64,000 nt of DNA from Methylopila turkensis. GTDB lineage: Bacteria > Pseudomonadota > Alphaproteobacteria > Rhizobiales > Methylopilaceae. Both the position numbers and the translations under genes were made by a program. Shown piece by piece: positions 55,564 through 64,000 of this stretch; position 1 is the first letter of the stretch; the number at the start of each line of letters is the position of its first letter. The stretch covers positions 124,001 to 188,000 of the forward strand of contig NZ_BSFL01000001.1 of NCBI RefSeq assembly GCF_027922325.1, written 5' to 3'. Under the pieces are notes generated by a model that made no database searches, had not been told where the DNA came from, and saw only the letters and a list, made by a program, of their open reading frames with translations.

Positions 55564-56753
55564 CGCGCGGTCTCGCGCGCCGCGAGATAGAACCGTTCGT
55601 ACTGCCGGGCGATGGCGAGCACGCTGTAGTCCTCGGCGCTCGCAAGCGCCTCCCGGCGCAGAGCCGCGTATCCGGCCGCGTCGACCTCGCTGCTGCGTCG
55701 CAGCGCGTCGGTGAGCGAGGGAACGGTCGGGTCGAACAGCCAGCCTGTCCGGCCCTCGCGGATGATCTCCGAGCCGCCGCCGCGGCTCGATCCGATCACC
55801 GGGACGCCGTGATGCAGGCTCTCGATGAAGATGCGCCCGAAGGGCTCGAACCAGATCGACGGCACGACGCAGTACCGCGTCTGCTCGAAGAACTCGGCCG
55901 GCGTCACGTAGCCGACGAAGCGGGTGTGTTCGTCCTCGTAGCGGTTCCGCAGCTTCCACTCGAAGCCCGGCTCGCCCGAGCCTGCGATAAGCGCGGGGTG
56001 CGGACGCCCGGTCTCGGCCCTGAGCGTCGCGAGCGCTTCGAGAAACAGCTCCACGCCCTTGGTGTGGTGCAGGCGGCCGATGTAGCCGAACTCGTAGGGC
56101 TTCGCGAAGCCGGCCTGCGACGCCGCGCCGCCGTCCGCCATCTCGTAGCTGTTGGCGATGACGTTGCGCTGGGGCGTGTCGCGGAACCAGCCGGAGCGCA
56201 GGTGGATCTTGAGGATGTGCGAGCTGATGCCGACGACGCCGTCGACCACGTTCGAGCGCTCGCGGCCGGCGACGCGGGTCGCCGCGCAGTCGCGGCACTG
56301 CCGCAGGCACGGCTGGTGCTCGATGATCATCCGCCGGTGGCAGAGCGCGGTGTAGCTGCGCAGCGTGTGGACGCAGGTGGCGCCGCTCTTCTTGATCACG
56401 CTCCACAGCGAGGTGACGCGGCCCATCACCGCCGTGTTCACCACGTCGGGACGGAACTGCTTAAGCGTCTCGGCGAGCTGCTTGTCGAGCGGATAGGCCT
56501 TCTGCGTCGTGGCGGCGAGCCGCTGATAGTGCGGCTCGGCGTAGACGTTGGGCTCGCTGCCGCGCTTGGTCTGGACGCGGATGACGTGGACGCCGTCCTT
56601 GTCCTCCACGATCGTCTCGTCGTGGACGTTCTGGCTGAAGACCCAGACCTCGTGCCCGAGCTGCTGCAGCCCGCGGGCGAGGTAATAGGTGGACTGTTCC
56701 GATCCGCCGATGCCGAGGTCGGGGAACAACGAATTGGCGAGGAGGATTCTCAT
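55560..56753 (-). CDS. Glycosyltransferase family 4 protein
   Basis: 397-residue GT-B retaining glycosyltransferase. N-terminal domain: MRILLANSLFPDLGIGGSEQSTYYLARGLQQLGHEVWVFSQ. C-terminal donor-site domain: GYIGRLHHTKGVELFLEAL and PSIWFEPFGRIFIESLHHGVPVIGSSRGGGSEIIREGRTGWLFDP (E-x7-E motif). A Cys cluster HQPCLRQCRDC near residue 150 is found in some GT4 enzymes of surface-polysaccharide synthesis. Co-translated with the downstream polysialyltransferase-like gene. Confidence 0.9.
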   Translation of the reverse strand: MRILLANSLFPDLGIGGSEQSTYYLARGLQQLGHEVWVFSQNVHDETIVEDKDGVHVIRVQTKRGSEPNVYAEPHYQRLAATTQKAYPLDKQLAETLKQFRPDVVNTAVMGRVTSLWSVIKKSGATCVHTLRSYTALCHRRMIIEHQPCLRQCRDCAATRVAGRERSNVVDGVVGISSHILKIHLRSGWFRDTPQRNVIANSYEMADGGAASQAGFAKPYEFGYIGRLHHTKGVELFLEALATLRAETGRPHPALIAGSGEPGFEWKLRNRYEDEHTRFVGYVTPAEFFEQTRYCVVPSIWFEPFGRIFIESLHHGVPVIGSSRGGGSEIIREGRTGWLFDPTVPSLTDALRRSSEVDAAGYAALRREALASAEDYSVLAIARQYERFYLAARETAR

Positions 56754-57237
56754 TCGCCCCCGCGAACCCGGGTTCCGGCCGAAGACGAGTTACTCACGTC
56801 CGATCCGTCTCCCAAATCTTTGTCCACTGCGCCGATGCGGGCTGCGGACAGCAGATCCGATCATCGCGCAAGTAAGCCACAAACATCGATACAGCCGATG
56901 CGCGACGAAACCCGGTCTGGATGTCGTCCGATCACCTTCGGCGCCGGAACTCCCTGTTGATACACGGCGTCGCAAAGGTAGAGCAAGCGACGTGAGGACG
57001 CGTGAACCTGGCGCCGAGCCGCCCAGAGAATTTTGTCGCGACTTGGCCGTCCGGCCGGCGCGGCGTCGCCGGCTGAGCCGCAGCGGGTTCGGGCGCCTCA
57101 AAAGCGAGGCCGCCGCGCCACAGCGGGCCGCTGCGCGCCTGTCGCGGTTCACACCATCGCGCTTTGCAATTGTGCTTTCGGTCCGCAGCGCCTATCTCCC
57201 TGCACACATCAAACAATCCAGAAGGTCCTTTCGCCAC
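56754..57237. other. Intergenic region between GT4 gene and DUF6481 gene
   Basis: 484 bp shared by divergent genes. A perfect 12-bp palindrome GAACCCGGGTTC at 56764-56775 sits 11 bases before the GT4 start, where a bound regulator would block initiation. Nothing else is convincing; open frames here are compositional. Confidence 0.45.
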
Positions 57238-57615
57238 ATGCCGAACGACGACAGCCTCGAGACCCGCCGCAACAGCTCCCTCGAGGCGAAGAAGCAGCTC
57301 CTAGCCAAGTTCCGTTCGGCGGCGGACGATCCGGAGGCGGCCAAGCGCGCCGCCGAGCGCAAGGCGATCCTGGATGCCCGCAACGAGCGCGAGCGCATCA
57401 AGGAGGCCGCGCGGCAGAAGGTGCTTGAGGAAGAGCGTCGCATCGCAGCCGAGGAAGCCGCGAAGCGGGCCGAAGAGGAGCGCATTCGCGCCGTCAAGGC
57501 TGAGGAAGAAGCCGCGCGCTTCCGGAATTCGTCCACCGCCATGGCGGCCCGGGCGCTTGCGGACATGGCGCGGGGCGTCGGCTATCCCGCGCGCAAGAAC
57601 GCGCGCCGCGCGTAG
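57238..57615 (+). CDS. DUF6481 family protein (charged coiled coil)
   Basis: 125-residue, highly charged protein. Residues 15-95 are an uninterrupted Ala/Glu/Arg/Lys helix (LEAKKQLLAKFRSAADDPEAAKRAAERKAILDARNERERIKEAARQ...), likely a coiled coil, ending in a basic tail RKNARRA. It matches the DUF6481 family of alphaproteobacteria from memory. Start at the ATG at 57238 with AGAAGG upstream; the long open frame before it is not coding. Function unknown. Confidence 0.75.
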   Translation: MPNDDSLETRRNSSLEAKKQLLAKFRSAADDPEAAKRAAERKAILDARNERERIKEAARQKVLEEERRIAAEEAAKRAEEERIRAVKAEEEAARFRNSSTAMAARALADMARGVGYPARKNARRA

Positions 57616-57642
57616 AGCCTACGCGTCACGGCCGAAACATGC

Positions 57643-57668
57643 GAAAGCCCGCCTCACGGCGGGCTTTC
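57643..57668. terminator. Bidirectional terminator between DUF6481 and DUF892 genes
   Basis: Perfect stem GAAAGCCCGCC / GGCGGGCTTTC with a 4-base loop and TTCG following on the plus strand. Serves both convergent genes. Confidence 0.75.
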
Positions 57669-57694
57669 TTCGTTCTAAGACGTGATCTGCTGCC

Positions 57695-58198
57695 TCAGGC
57701 GGCCTTGCGGTTGATCTCGCCAAGCGCGACCGCGCTCAGCTTGTCGTCGGCCGCCTTCTCCTCGCGGAGAGTCTGTTCAAGCACGGCGGCGCAGTCCGCC
57801 CGGCCAAGCTCTTTCGCCCAGGCGATCAGGGTGCCGTAACGTGCGATCTCGTAATGCTCGACCGCCTGCGCGGCGGCGACGATCGCCGCGTCCAGCACCT
57901 GCTTGTCGTCGACGTCGCCGACGATGTCATCGGCCTCTTCGAGGATGCCGTTGATGGCCGGACACTTGATCGCCTTCGCCTCCGCGCCGTGCATCTCGAA
58001 CACCTGCTCCAGGCGTTTGACGTGCGTTTCGGTTTCGAGACGATGGCTTTCGAGCCCCTGCTTCAATGTCGGGCTGGTCGCCTTATCGATCATCTTCGGC
58101 AGCGAAGCCAGAATTTGCCGCTCGGCGTAATAGACGTCGCGAAGCTGATGGACGAAAAGGTCGTCCATGGTTTTGATGTCCTTCGAGAACAGGCCCAT
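57695..58198 (-). CDS. YciE/YciF-type ferritin-like protein (DUF892)
   Basis: 167-residue four-helix bundle of the DUF892 family. MGLFSKDIKTMDDLFVHQLRDVYYAERQILASLPKMIDKATSPTLKQGLESHRLETETHVKRLEQVFEMHG and the later HYEIARYGTLIAWAKELG supply the Glu/His metal-binding pairs. Linked to stress or osmotic response and possibly iron/oxygen chemistry. Single gene. Confidence 0.92.
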   Translation of the reverse strand: MGLFSKDIKTMDDLFVHQLRDVYYAERQILASLPKMIDKATSPTLKQGLESHRLETETHVKRLEQVFEMHGAEAKAIKCPAINGILEEADDIVGDVDDKQVLDAAIVAAAQAVEHYEIARYGTLIAWAKELGRADCAAVLEQTLREEKAADDKLSAVALGEINRKAA

Positions 58199-58415
58199 CT
58201 CGCGCCTCCTTCTTTGTTGTCCATGAGCTCAGACCGCCGAGGCGGCTGAACCTCACAGTGTCAACACGCCAGCCGCGGAGACGTTCCGAACTTTCGGACG
58301 ACGAGGACTGCATCAGCCCTGGCGCCGCGGCGGCGCCGCAATCGACGGCATGGATGAGACGCGCGTGAATCGCGGGCGCGCGCGTCCGATCATGATCCGC
58401 GGTCAGGAGTTCGCC

Positions 58416-59138
58416 ATGCGCGCCGCCAGCCTTTTCGCCGCCGCCGTCGCAGCCGCCGTCGCAGCCGGAGCCGCCCGCGCCGAACCGGCGCCTGGCCCGC
58501 ACGCCCGGCCCGCGACGATCAGCGTGACGGGCGAAGGCTCGGTCTCCGTCGCCCCCGATCTCGCCGTCGTGACGAGCGGCGTAGTCACCCGCGCCCCGAC
58601 GGCGGCGGCGGCCCTGAAGGCCAACGCCGCCGCGATGACGAAAGTGATCGGAGCCCTGAAGGCCGCCAAGATCGAGGACCGCGACGTCGGAACGTCCGGC
58701 GTGTCCGTGCAGCCCCAGTACGACTACGGGGAGAACCGCGCGCCGAAGCTGTCGGGCTACGAGGTGCGCAACACCGTGACGATCCGCGCCCGCGATCTCG
58801 ACGCGCTCGGCGGGCTGCTCGATTCGCTGGTGGAGTCCGGCTCGAACCAGATCGAGGGGCTTGTCTTCGACGTCAGCGATCGCGACAAGCGCCTCGACGA
58901 GGCCCGCCGGGCCGCCGTCAAGGACGCCCGCCGCAAGGCGGAGCTCTACGCGGAAGGGCTGCAGGTGACGCTGGGCGAGCCGCTCACGGTCGAAGAGCGT
59001 CGGTCGCCCGAAGCCAGCCCCCCGACGCCCGTGTTCATGCGCGCCAAGGCGATGGACGCCGCGCCCAGCACCCCGATCGCTCGTGGCGAGCAGGAGCTTC
59101 GCGCCGAGGTCAGCGTGCGGTGGGCGATCGCGCGCTGA
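58416..59138 (+). CDS. SIMPL-domain (DUF541) periplasmic protein
   Basis: 240 residues after start at 58416 (AGGAG seven bases before). Signal peptide MRAASLFAAAVAAAVAAGAARA, then the DUF541 fold: ISVTGEGSVSVAPDLAVVTSGVVT, DVGTSGVSVQPQYDYGENRAPKLSGYEVRNTVTIRARDLD and DARRKAELYAEGLQVTLGEPLTVEE. Family is linked to oxidative stress and signalling scaffolds; role not known here. Alone. Confidence 0.88.
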   Translation: MRAASLFAAAVAAAVAAGAARAEPAPGPHARPATISVTGEGSVSVAPDLAVVTSGVVTRAPTAAAALKANAAAMTKVIGALKAAKIEDRDVGTSGVSVQPQYDYGENRAPKLSGYEVRNTVTIRARDLDALGGLLDSLVESGSNQIEGLVFDVSDRDKRLDEARRAAVKDARRKAELYAEGLQVTLGEPLTVEERRSPEASPPTPVFMRAKAMDAAPSTPIARGEQELRAEVSVRWAIAR

Positions 59139-59239
59139 CGGCGTCCGAGTGACGACGCGTTAACGAGGTCCGGAGCATTCTTGCGCATGGCGCGGCCGCG
59201 AGGCGAGCGCCCAACGACAAGTCGCGAGGATCCTGTTCG

Positions 59240-60583
59240 ATGTCGTTCGGTTTTGGTCGGTTCGTCACGTCCGCGAAACCTGCGCCCGACCTCACGCCGG
59301 CGGCCTCCGCCGGGGTGATCGATCATTCGGCGCTCGTGTCCGCGCTCGATTCGATGAAGCGCGGCGCGCCGGTGTCGGAATGGCCGGACGGCGAGCTGGG
59401 CGCCGCGCTGCAGGCCTTCGCCGCCGAGCTGACGCGGCGGGGCCGCGGCGATCTCGACGCCATCGTCGGCTTCGCCGCAAACGCCGCCGACAGCGGCGGC
59501 TTCGTCGGCTGGGTCACCCACGACATCCGCCAGGTCGCCGAAAGCACCTCCACCATCGCCGGCGCGGTCGAGGAGCTCGCAAGCTCCATCGCCGAGCTGT
59601 CATCCACCAGCCGGACCGGCGCCGACGACGCGCTCGCCGTGCGCGACGAGACCCGCCTCTGCGTCGACGAGATGCGCGAAGCCGCCGGCTCGATGGAGAC
59701 GATCCACGATCGGGTTGCTGGCATCGCCATGCGCATGAGCGTGCTCGAGGACGCCGTGCGCCAGATCGCCGAGATGGCCGGCACGATCGAAGCCATCTCC
59801 AGCCAGACCAACCTGCTGGCGCTGAACGCCACCATCGAGGCGGCGCGCGCGGGCGAAGCCGGCCGCGGCTTCGCCGTGGTCGCGAACGAGGTGAAGTCGC
59901 TGTCCGGCCAGACCGCGAAGGCGACCGAGCAGATCCGGGCCCGCATCGCGACGCTGATGGAGGAGACCGAGGCGATCAAGCTCGCGACCACCGAGAGCGC
60001 CGATGCGGTCTCCGCCGGCGACGCGCGCATCCGCGCTACCGGCGGCAAGGTGGAGCTGGTCGGCGACCGGGTCGCGATCATCACAAATCACATGAACGCC
60101 CTCGCCGAAGTCCTTGGTCAGCAACGCGCCGCGACCAACGAGATCTCCGAGAACGTCACCCGCATCGCCGAAACGGCCCGTAAGACGCGCGGCGAGATCG
60201 ACGAGGCGCTGAACCGCCTCGTCGCCTCGGAGGCGGCCGCGCTCGCGAGCGTCGACGCCGCAGCGGCGAAGGGCATTCCGGACTACGAGATCATCCGCAT
60301 CCCCGCCGACGCCGCGACGCTGCGCCGGCAGCTCGCCGCCACCCTGGTCGGCCTCGCGCCTGCGACCGTCGACGCGACGGGCTTCGGCGCCCGTCTCGAT
60401 CTAGCGAAGGACGACGGCTCGCTCGCCGAGCTCCGTCGTCTCCGCGACGCCGTGCGGCGCGACGCCGAGCGCATGATGACGTCGATCCGCGCGCAGAACT
60501 GGGACGCGGCGACCGACGCCTTCCAGAAGTGCGACGCGGCGCTTGGCGCCATCGCCAAGGCCGCGGGAGCGCGCGCCTCCTGA
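59240..60583 (+). CDS. Soluble methyl-accepting chemotaxis protein
   Basis: 447 residues with no transmembrane segment. The C-terminal coiled coil has the MCP signalling tip ([51 protein letters not shown]). The N-terminal 90 residues are short and helical, and about 75 residues after the coiled coil hold an extra helical tail, as in some alphaproteobacterial cytoplasmic receptors. Likely senses an internal cue. No che genes beside it. Confidence 0.92.
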   Translation: MSFGFGRFVTSAKPAPDLTPAASAGVIDHSALVSALDSMKRGAPVSEWPDGELGAALQAFAAELTRRGRGDLDAIVGFAANAADSGGFVGWVTHDIRQVAESTSTIAGAVEELASSIAELSSTSRTGADDALAVRDETRLCVDEMREAAGSMETIHDRVAGIAMRMSVLEDAVRQIAEMAGTIEAISSQTNLLALNATIEAARAGEAGRGFAVVANEVKSLSGQTAKATEQIRARIATLMEETEAIKLATTESADAVSAGDARIRATGGKVELVGDRVAIITNHMNALAEVLGQQRAATNEISENVTRIAETARKTRGEIDEALNRLVASEAAALASVDAAAAKGIPDYEIIRIPADAATLRRQLAATLVGLAPATVDATGFGARLDLAKDDGSLAELRRLRDAVRRDAERMMTSIRAQNWDAATDAFQKCDAALGAIAKAAGARAS

Positions 60584-60592
60584 AGCCCAGCA

Positions 60593-60625
60593 AGCCGCGC
60601 GCGGCTTCGGCGTCCGCGCGCGGCT
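60593..60625. terminator. Hairpin between chemoreceptor and yceI-like gene
   Basis: Perfect 12-bp stem AGCCGCGCGCGG / CCGCGCGCGGCT in the 48-bp gap of two convergent genes. T-tract weak on both sides, but the position fits a shared terminator. Confidence 0.55.
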
Positions 60626-60631
60626 TCCGAC

Positions 60632-61240
60632 CTACTTCTCGAACGCGGCGACGATCGTCACGGTGACCTCGTCCGACACGGCCGGGACATAGGCGCCGAG
60701 GCCGAAATCGCTGCGCTTGATCTTGGTGGTCGCGGAGAAGCCGACCGTCTCCGCCTTGTTCATCGGATTGACGCCCGCGCCGTGGAACGACGCGTCGAGC
60801 CGCACCGGCTTCGTCACGCCGCGCACGGTCAGGTCGCCCTCGATCACGGCTTTTTCGCCCGAGACCGTCACGCTGCGCGACTTGAACCTCGCCGAAGGAA
60901 ACTTCTCGGCGTCGAAGAAATCGCCGCCCGCGAGATGCGACGCGAACTTGTCGGACGTGACCGACAGGCCGGAGATCGGGAACGTCACCTCGACGGTCGC
61001 CTTGGCGGGCTCCTTGGGGTCGATCGTGAGCGAACCCGTCGGCTGGCCGAACAGGCCGAACAGCGTCGAGAAGCCGAAATGATCCACGGACCAGGCGACC
61101 TGGGTGTGGTTCGGATCGACCTTGTAGGTCCCCGCCGTCACGCGCGCGACGTCGGCTTTGCCGGGGACCTCCTGCGCGAAGGTGGGCGCGGCGGCGAACG
61201 CCAGCGCGGCGGCGAGCAGGGCGGATGAGAGGAGCTTCAT
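60632..61240 (-). CDS. YceI-family periplasmic protein
   Basis: 202 residues; start at 61240 has AGGAAG upstream and a signal peptide MKLLSSALLAAALAFAAAPTFAQ. The lipocalin-like barrel shows GTYKVDPNHTQVAWSVDHFGFSTLFGLF, FDAEKFPSARFKS and RSDFGLGAYVPAVSDEVTVTIVAAFEK. Binds polyisoprenoids in known members and is induced by base or acid stress. Single gene. Confidence 0.93.
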   Translation of the reverse strand: MKLLSSALLAAALAFAAAPTFAQEVPGKADVARVTAGTYKVDPNHTQVAWSVDHFGFSTLFGLFGQPTGSLTIDPKEPAKATVEVTFPISGLSVTSDKFASHLAGGDFFDAEKFPSARFKSRSVTVSGEKAVIEGDLTVRGVTKPVRLDASFHGAGVNPMNKAETVGFSATTKIKRSDFGLGAYVPAVSDEVTVTIVAAFEK

Positions 61241-61346
61241 GGGCGGCTTCCTTTGTGAGGTCGGCCCCGTTCTGATCCATCCGCCCGTCAAGATGAAGGC
61301 GCAAGGGTTCACGCCTTCGTTTGCACGGACGCCAGAGGCGGGATCG

Positions 61347-61631
61347 TCACCTTGCCTGCCGGCTGTGGCGGACGCGAAGGATGGTGACGGTCCCCTGCCC
61401 CCGCTCCACCCGGTAGTCGAGCAGATAAGCGGCGCGGCCGAACGGAATGGCTAGGCGGCGGTCACCGCGGCGATTTACGACCACGCCTCGGTCGGACAGC
61501 TCTCGAAGTCGAACGAACGCATCCGCGATCAGCTCCGCGGCCCGCAGCGCCAGTACGTCGTCTTCATGTCGCAGAAAACCGACGACGCGTTCGATGTCGG
61601 CGCGGGCGACGCGCGAGACGACGACCCTCAA
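61347..61631 (-). CDS. RelE/ParE-family toxin
   Basis: 94-residue basic ParE/RelE-fold protein: VVVSRVARADIERVVGFLRHEDDVLALRAAELIADAFVRL and the C-terminal RAAYLLDYRVERGQGTVTILRVRHSRQ, which matches the beta-sheet core. Its start overlaps the stop of the upstream antitoxin (ATGA). ParE members poison gyrase; RelE members cut mRNA. Which applies is not decidable. Confidence 0.82.
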   Translation of the reverse strand: MRVVVSRVARADIERVVGFLRHEDDVLALRAAELIADAFVRLRELSDRGVVVNRRGDRRLAIPFGRAAYLLDYRVERGQGTVTILRVRHSRQAR

Positions 61632-61906
61632 TATTTGCGAAGCTTCGGGAACGGAGCGTCACGTCCCGCAACGCTGGCTCTCAGCCAGTCGGCGACGTCA
61701 TCGGCGTCGTAGCCCAGCCGATCCCGCTCCCACTCGCGGGCTCGCTCTTCAAGCTCAGCGAGGTCTTCGGGTGAAACGTCGATGTCGGGGGCCAGATAGT
61801 CGGCGGCGAGCATATCGCTGACCGACATCGCCCCTTCGGCCGCGCGCTTCTCCAGCGCGACGGCCACGTCCTCGTCCACCTCGATCGTGCGCCTGCGGCC
61901 TTCCAT
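61628..61906 (-). CDS. Antitoxin of the ParE-type module
   Basis: 92 acidic residues. N-terminal ribbon-helix-helix-like segment GRRRTIEVDEDVAVALEKRAAEGAMSVSDMLAADYL, then a helical tail WERDRLGYDADDVADWLRASVAGRDAPFPKLRKY that should wrap the toxin. Overlaps the toxin gene by four bases, the usual antitoxin-first order. Located 20 bp from the rpoD stop. Confidence 0.75.
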   Translation of the reverse strand: MEGRRRTIEVDEDVAVALEKRAAEGAMSVSDMLAADYLAPDIDVSPEDLAELEERAREWERDRLGYDADDVADWLRASVAGRDAPFPKLRKY

Positions 61907-61926
61907 GGTCTCAGCCTAGCGCAACC

Positions 61927-63915
<1,989 letters not shown>

Positions 63916-64000
63916 ATCTTTCCAGTCTCCGCGCCGGCGCGTCCGCCGGCAACGCAACCGATCTCGGGCCGCGGCCCACGCCGTCAACCCGCCGACCGCA

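Noticed and set aside
53497-56406. Single 969-residue fusion of the polysialyltransferase-like protein with upstream sequence
   Set aside because: The extension is the shifted frame of the GT4 gene; the real start is the ATG at 55563 overlapping the GT4 stop.
56689-57237. N-terminal extension of the DUF6481 protein
   Set aside because: It has no ribosome binding site and the translated part looks like non-coding GC-rich sequence; the ATG at 57238 with AGAAGG is better.

Overview
The window is high-GC DNA (roughly 70 percent by eye) with alphaproteobacterial gene families throughout: an F1 ATP synthase block atpH-A-G-D-C, an rpoD of about 660 residues, SoxBDAG-type subunits, GlxA-type regulators, DUF6481 and DUF892 proteins, and a palindromic intergenic repeat of the kind common in Rhizobiales/Hyphomicrobiales. 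The presence of an N-methylglutamate pathway points to a methylated-amine-using, probably facultatively methylotrophic member of Hyphomicrobiales. I cannot name the genus from sequence alone.

Region 1-11.8 kb holds ordinary chromosomal genes: an IorAB-type molybdenum oxidoreductase with a divergent GlxA regulator, a very small conserved-looking protein, a His-rich Spy-like periplasmic protein, an exported metallo-beta-lactamase-fold hydrolase, an LLM flavin monooxygenase, selO, an atypical glyA and a hybrid PAS histidine kinase. Region 11.8-23.8 kb has an RND efflux pair, a two-component system beside a small exported protein, a PfkB kinase, a 51-residue RMF-like protein, an aldo/keto reductase, a TAXI-like exported protein and a LysR regulator.

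Region 23.8-40.8 kb is the centrepiece, a methylated-amine catabolic island. In order it encodes a four-subunit N-methylglutamate dehydrogenase (mgdABCD, SoxBDAG-like), a divergent SMR exporter, an XRE-cupin regulator, N-methylglutamate synthase (mgsABC), gamma-glutamylmethylamide synthetase (gmaS), an APC permease, and a haem-dependent dimethylamine N-demethylase set (zinc-ribbon subunit, flavin/2Fe-2S reductase, DUF3445 haem protein, GcvT-like folate protein). Read together: dimethylamine is demethylated to methylamine, methylamine is ligated to glutamate by GmaS, the methylamino group is moved to make N-methylglutamate by MgsABC, and MgdABCD oxidises that to glutamate plus a one-carbon unit. 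A TTTC-N7-GAAA element occurs exactly before the regulator gene and before the permease/demethylase operon, and in a 7-of-8 form before mgsA, so I propose it as the operator of the XRE-cupin protein.

Region 40.9-64 kb returns to core functions: an outer-membrane TorF/TIGR02001-type protein, a CNNM/HlyC-type protein, a PLP group II decarboxylase, ATP synthase F1 with an extra small membrane protein between atpD and atpC, priA, a transaldolase/F6P aldolase, a GT4 glycosyltransferase overlapping a polysialyltransferase-like gene, DUF6481, a DUF892 ferritin-like protein, a SIMPL protein, a soluble chemoreceptor, YceI, a ParD/ParE-like toxin-antitoxin pair, and rpoD. I saw no rRNA, tRNA, CRISPR array, prophage or insertion sequence.
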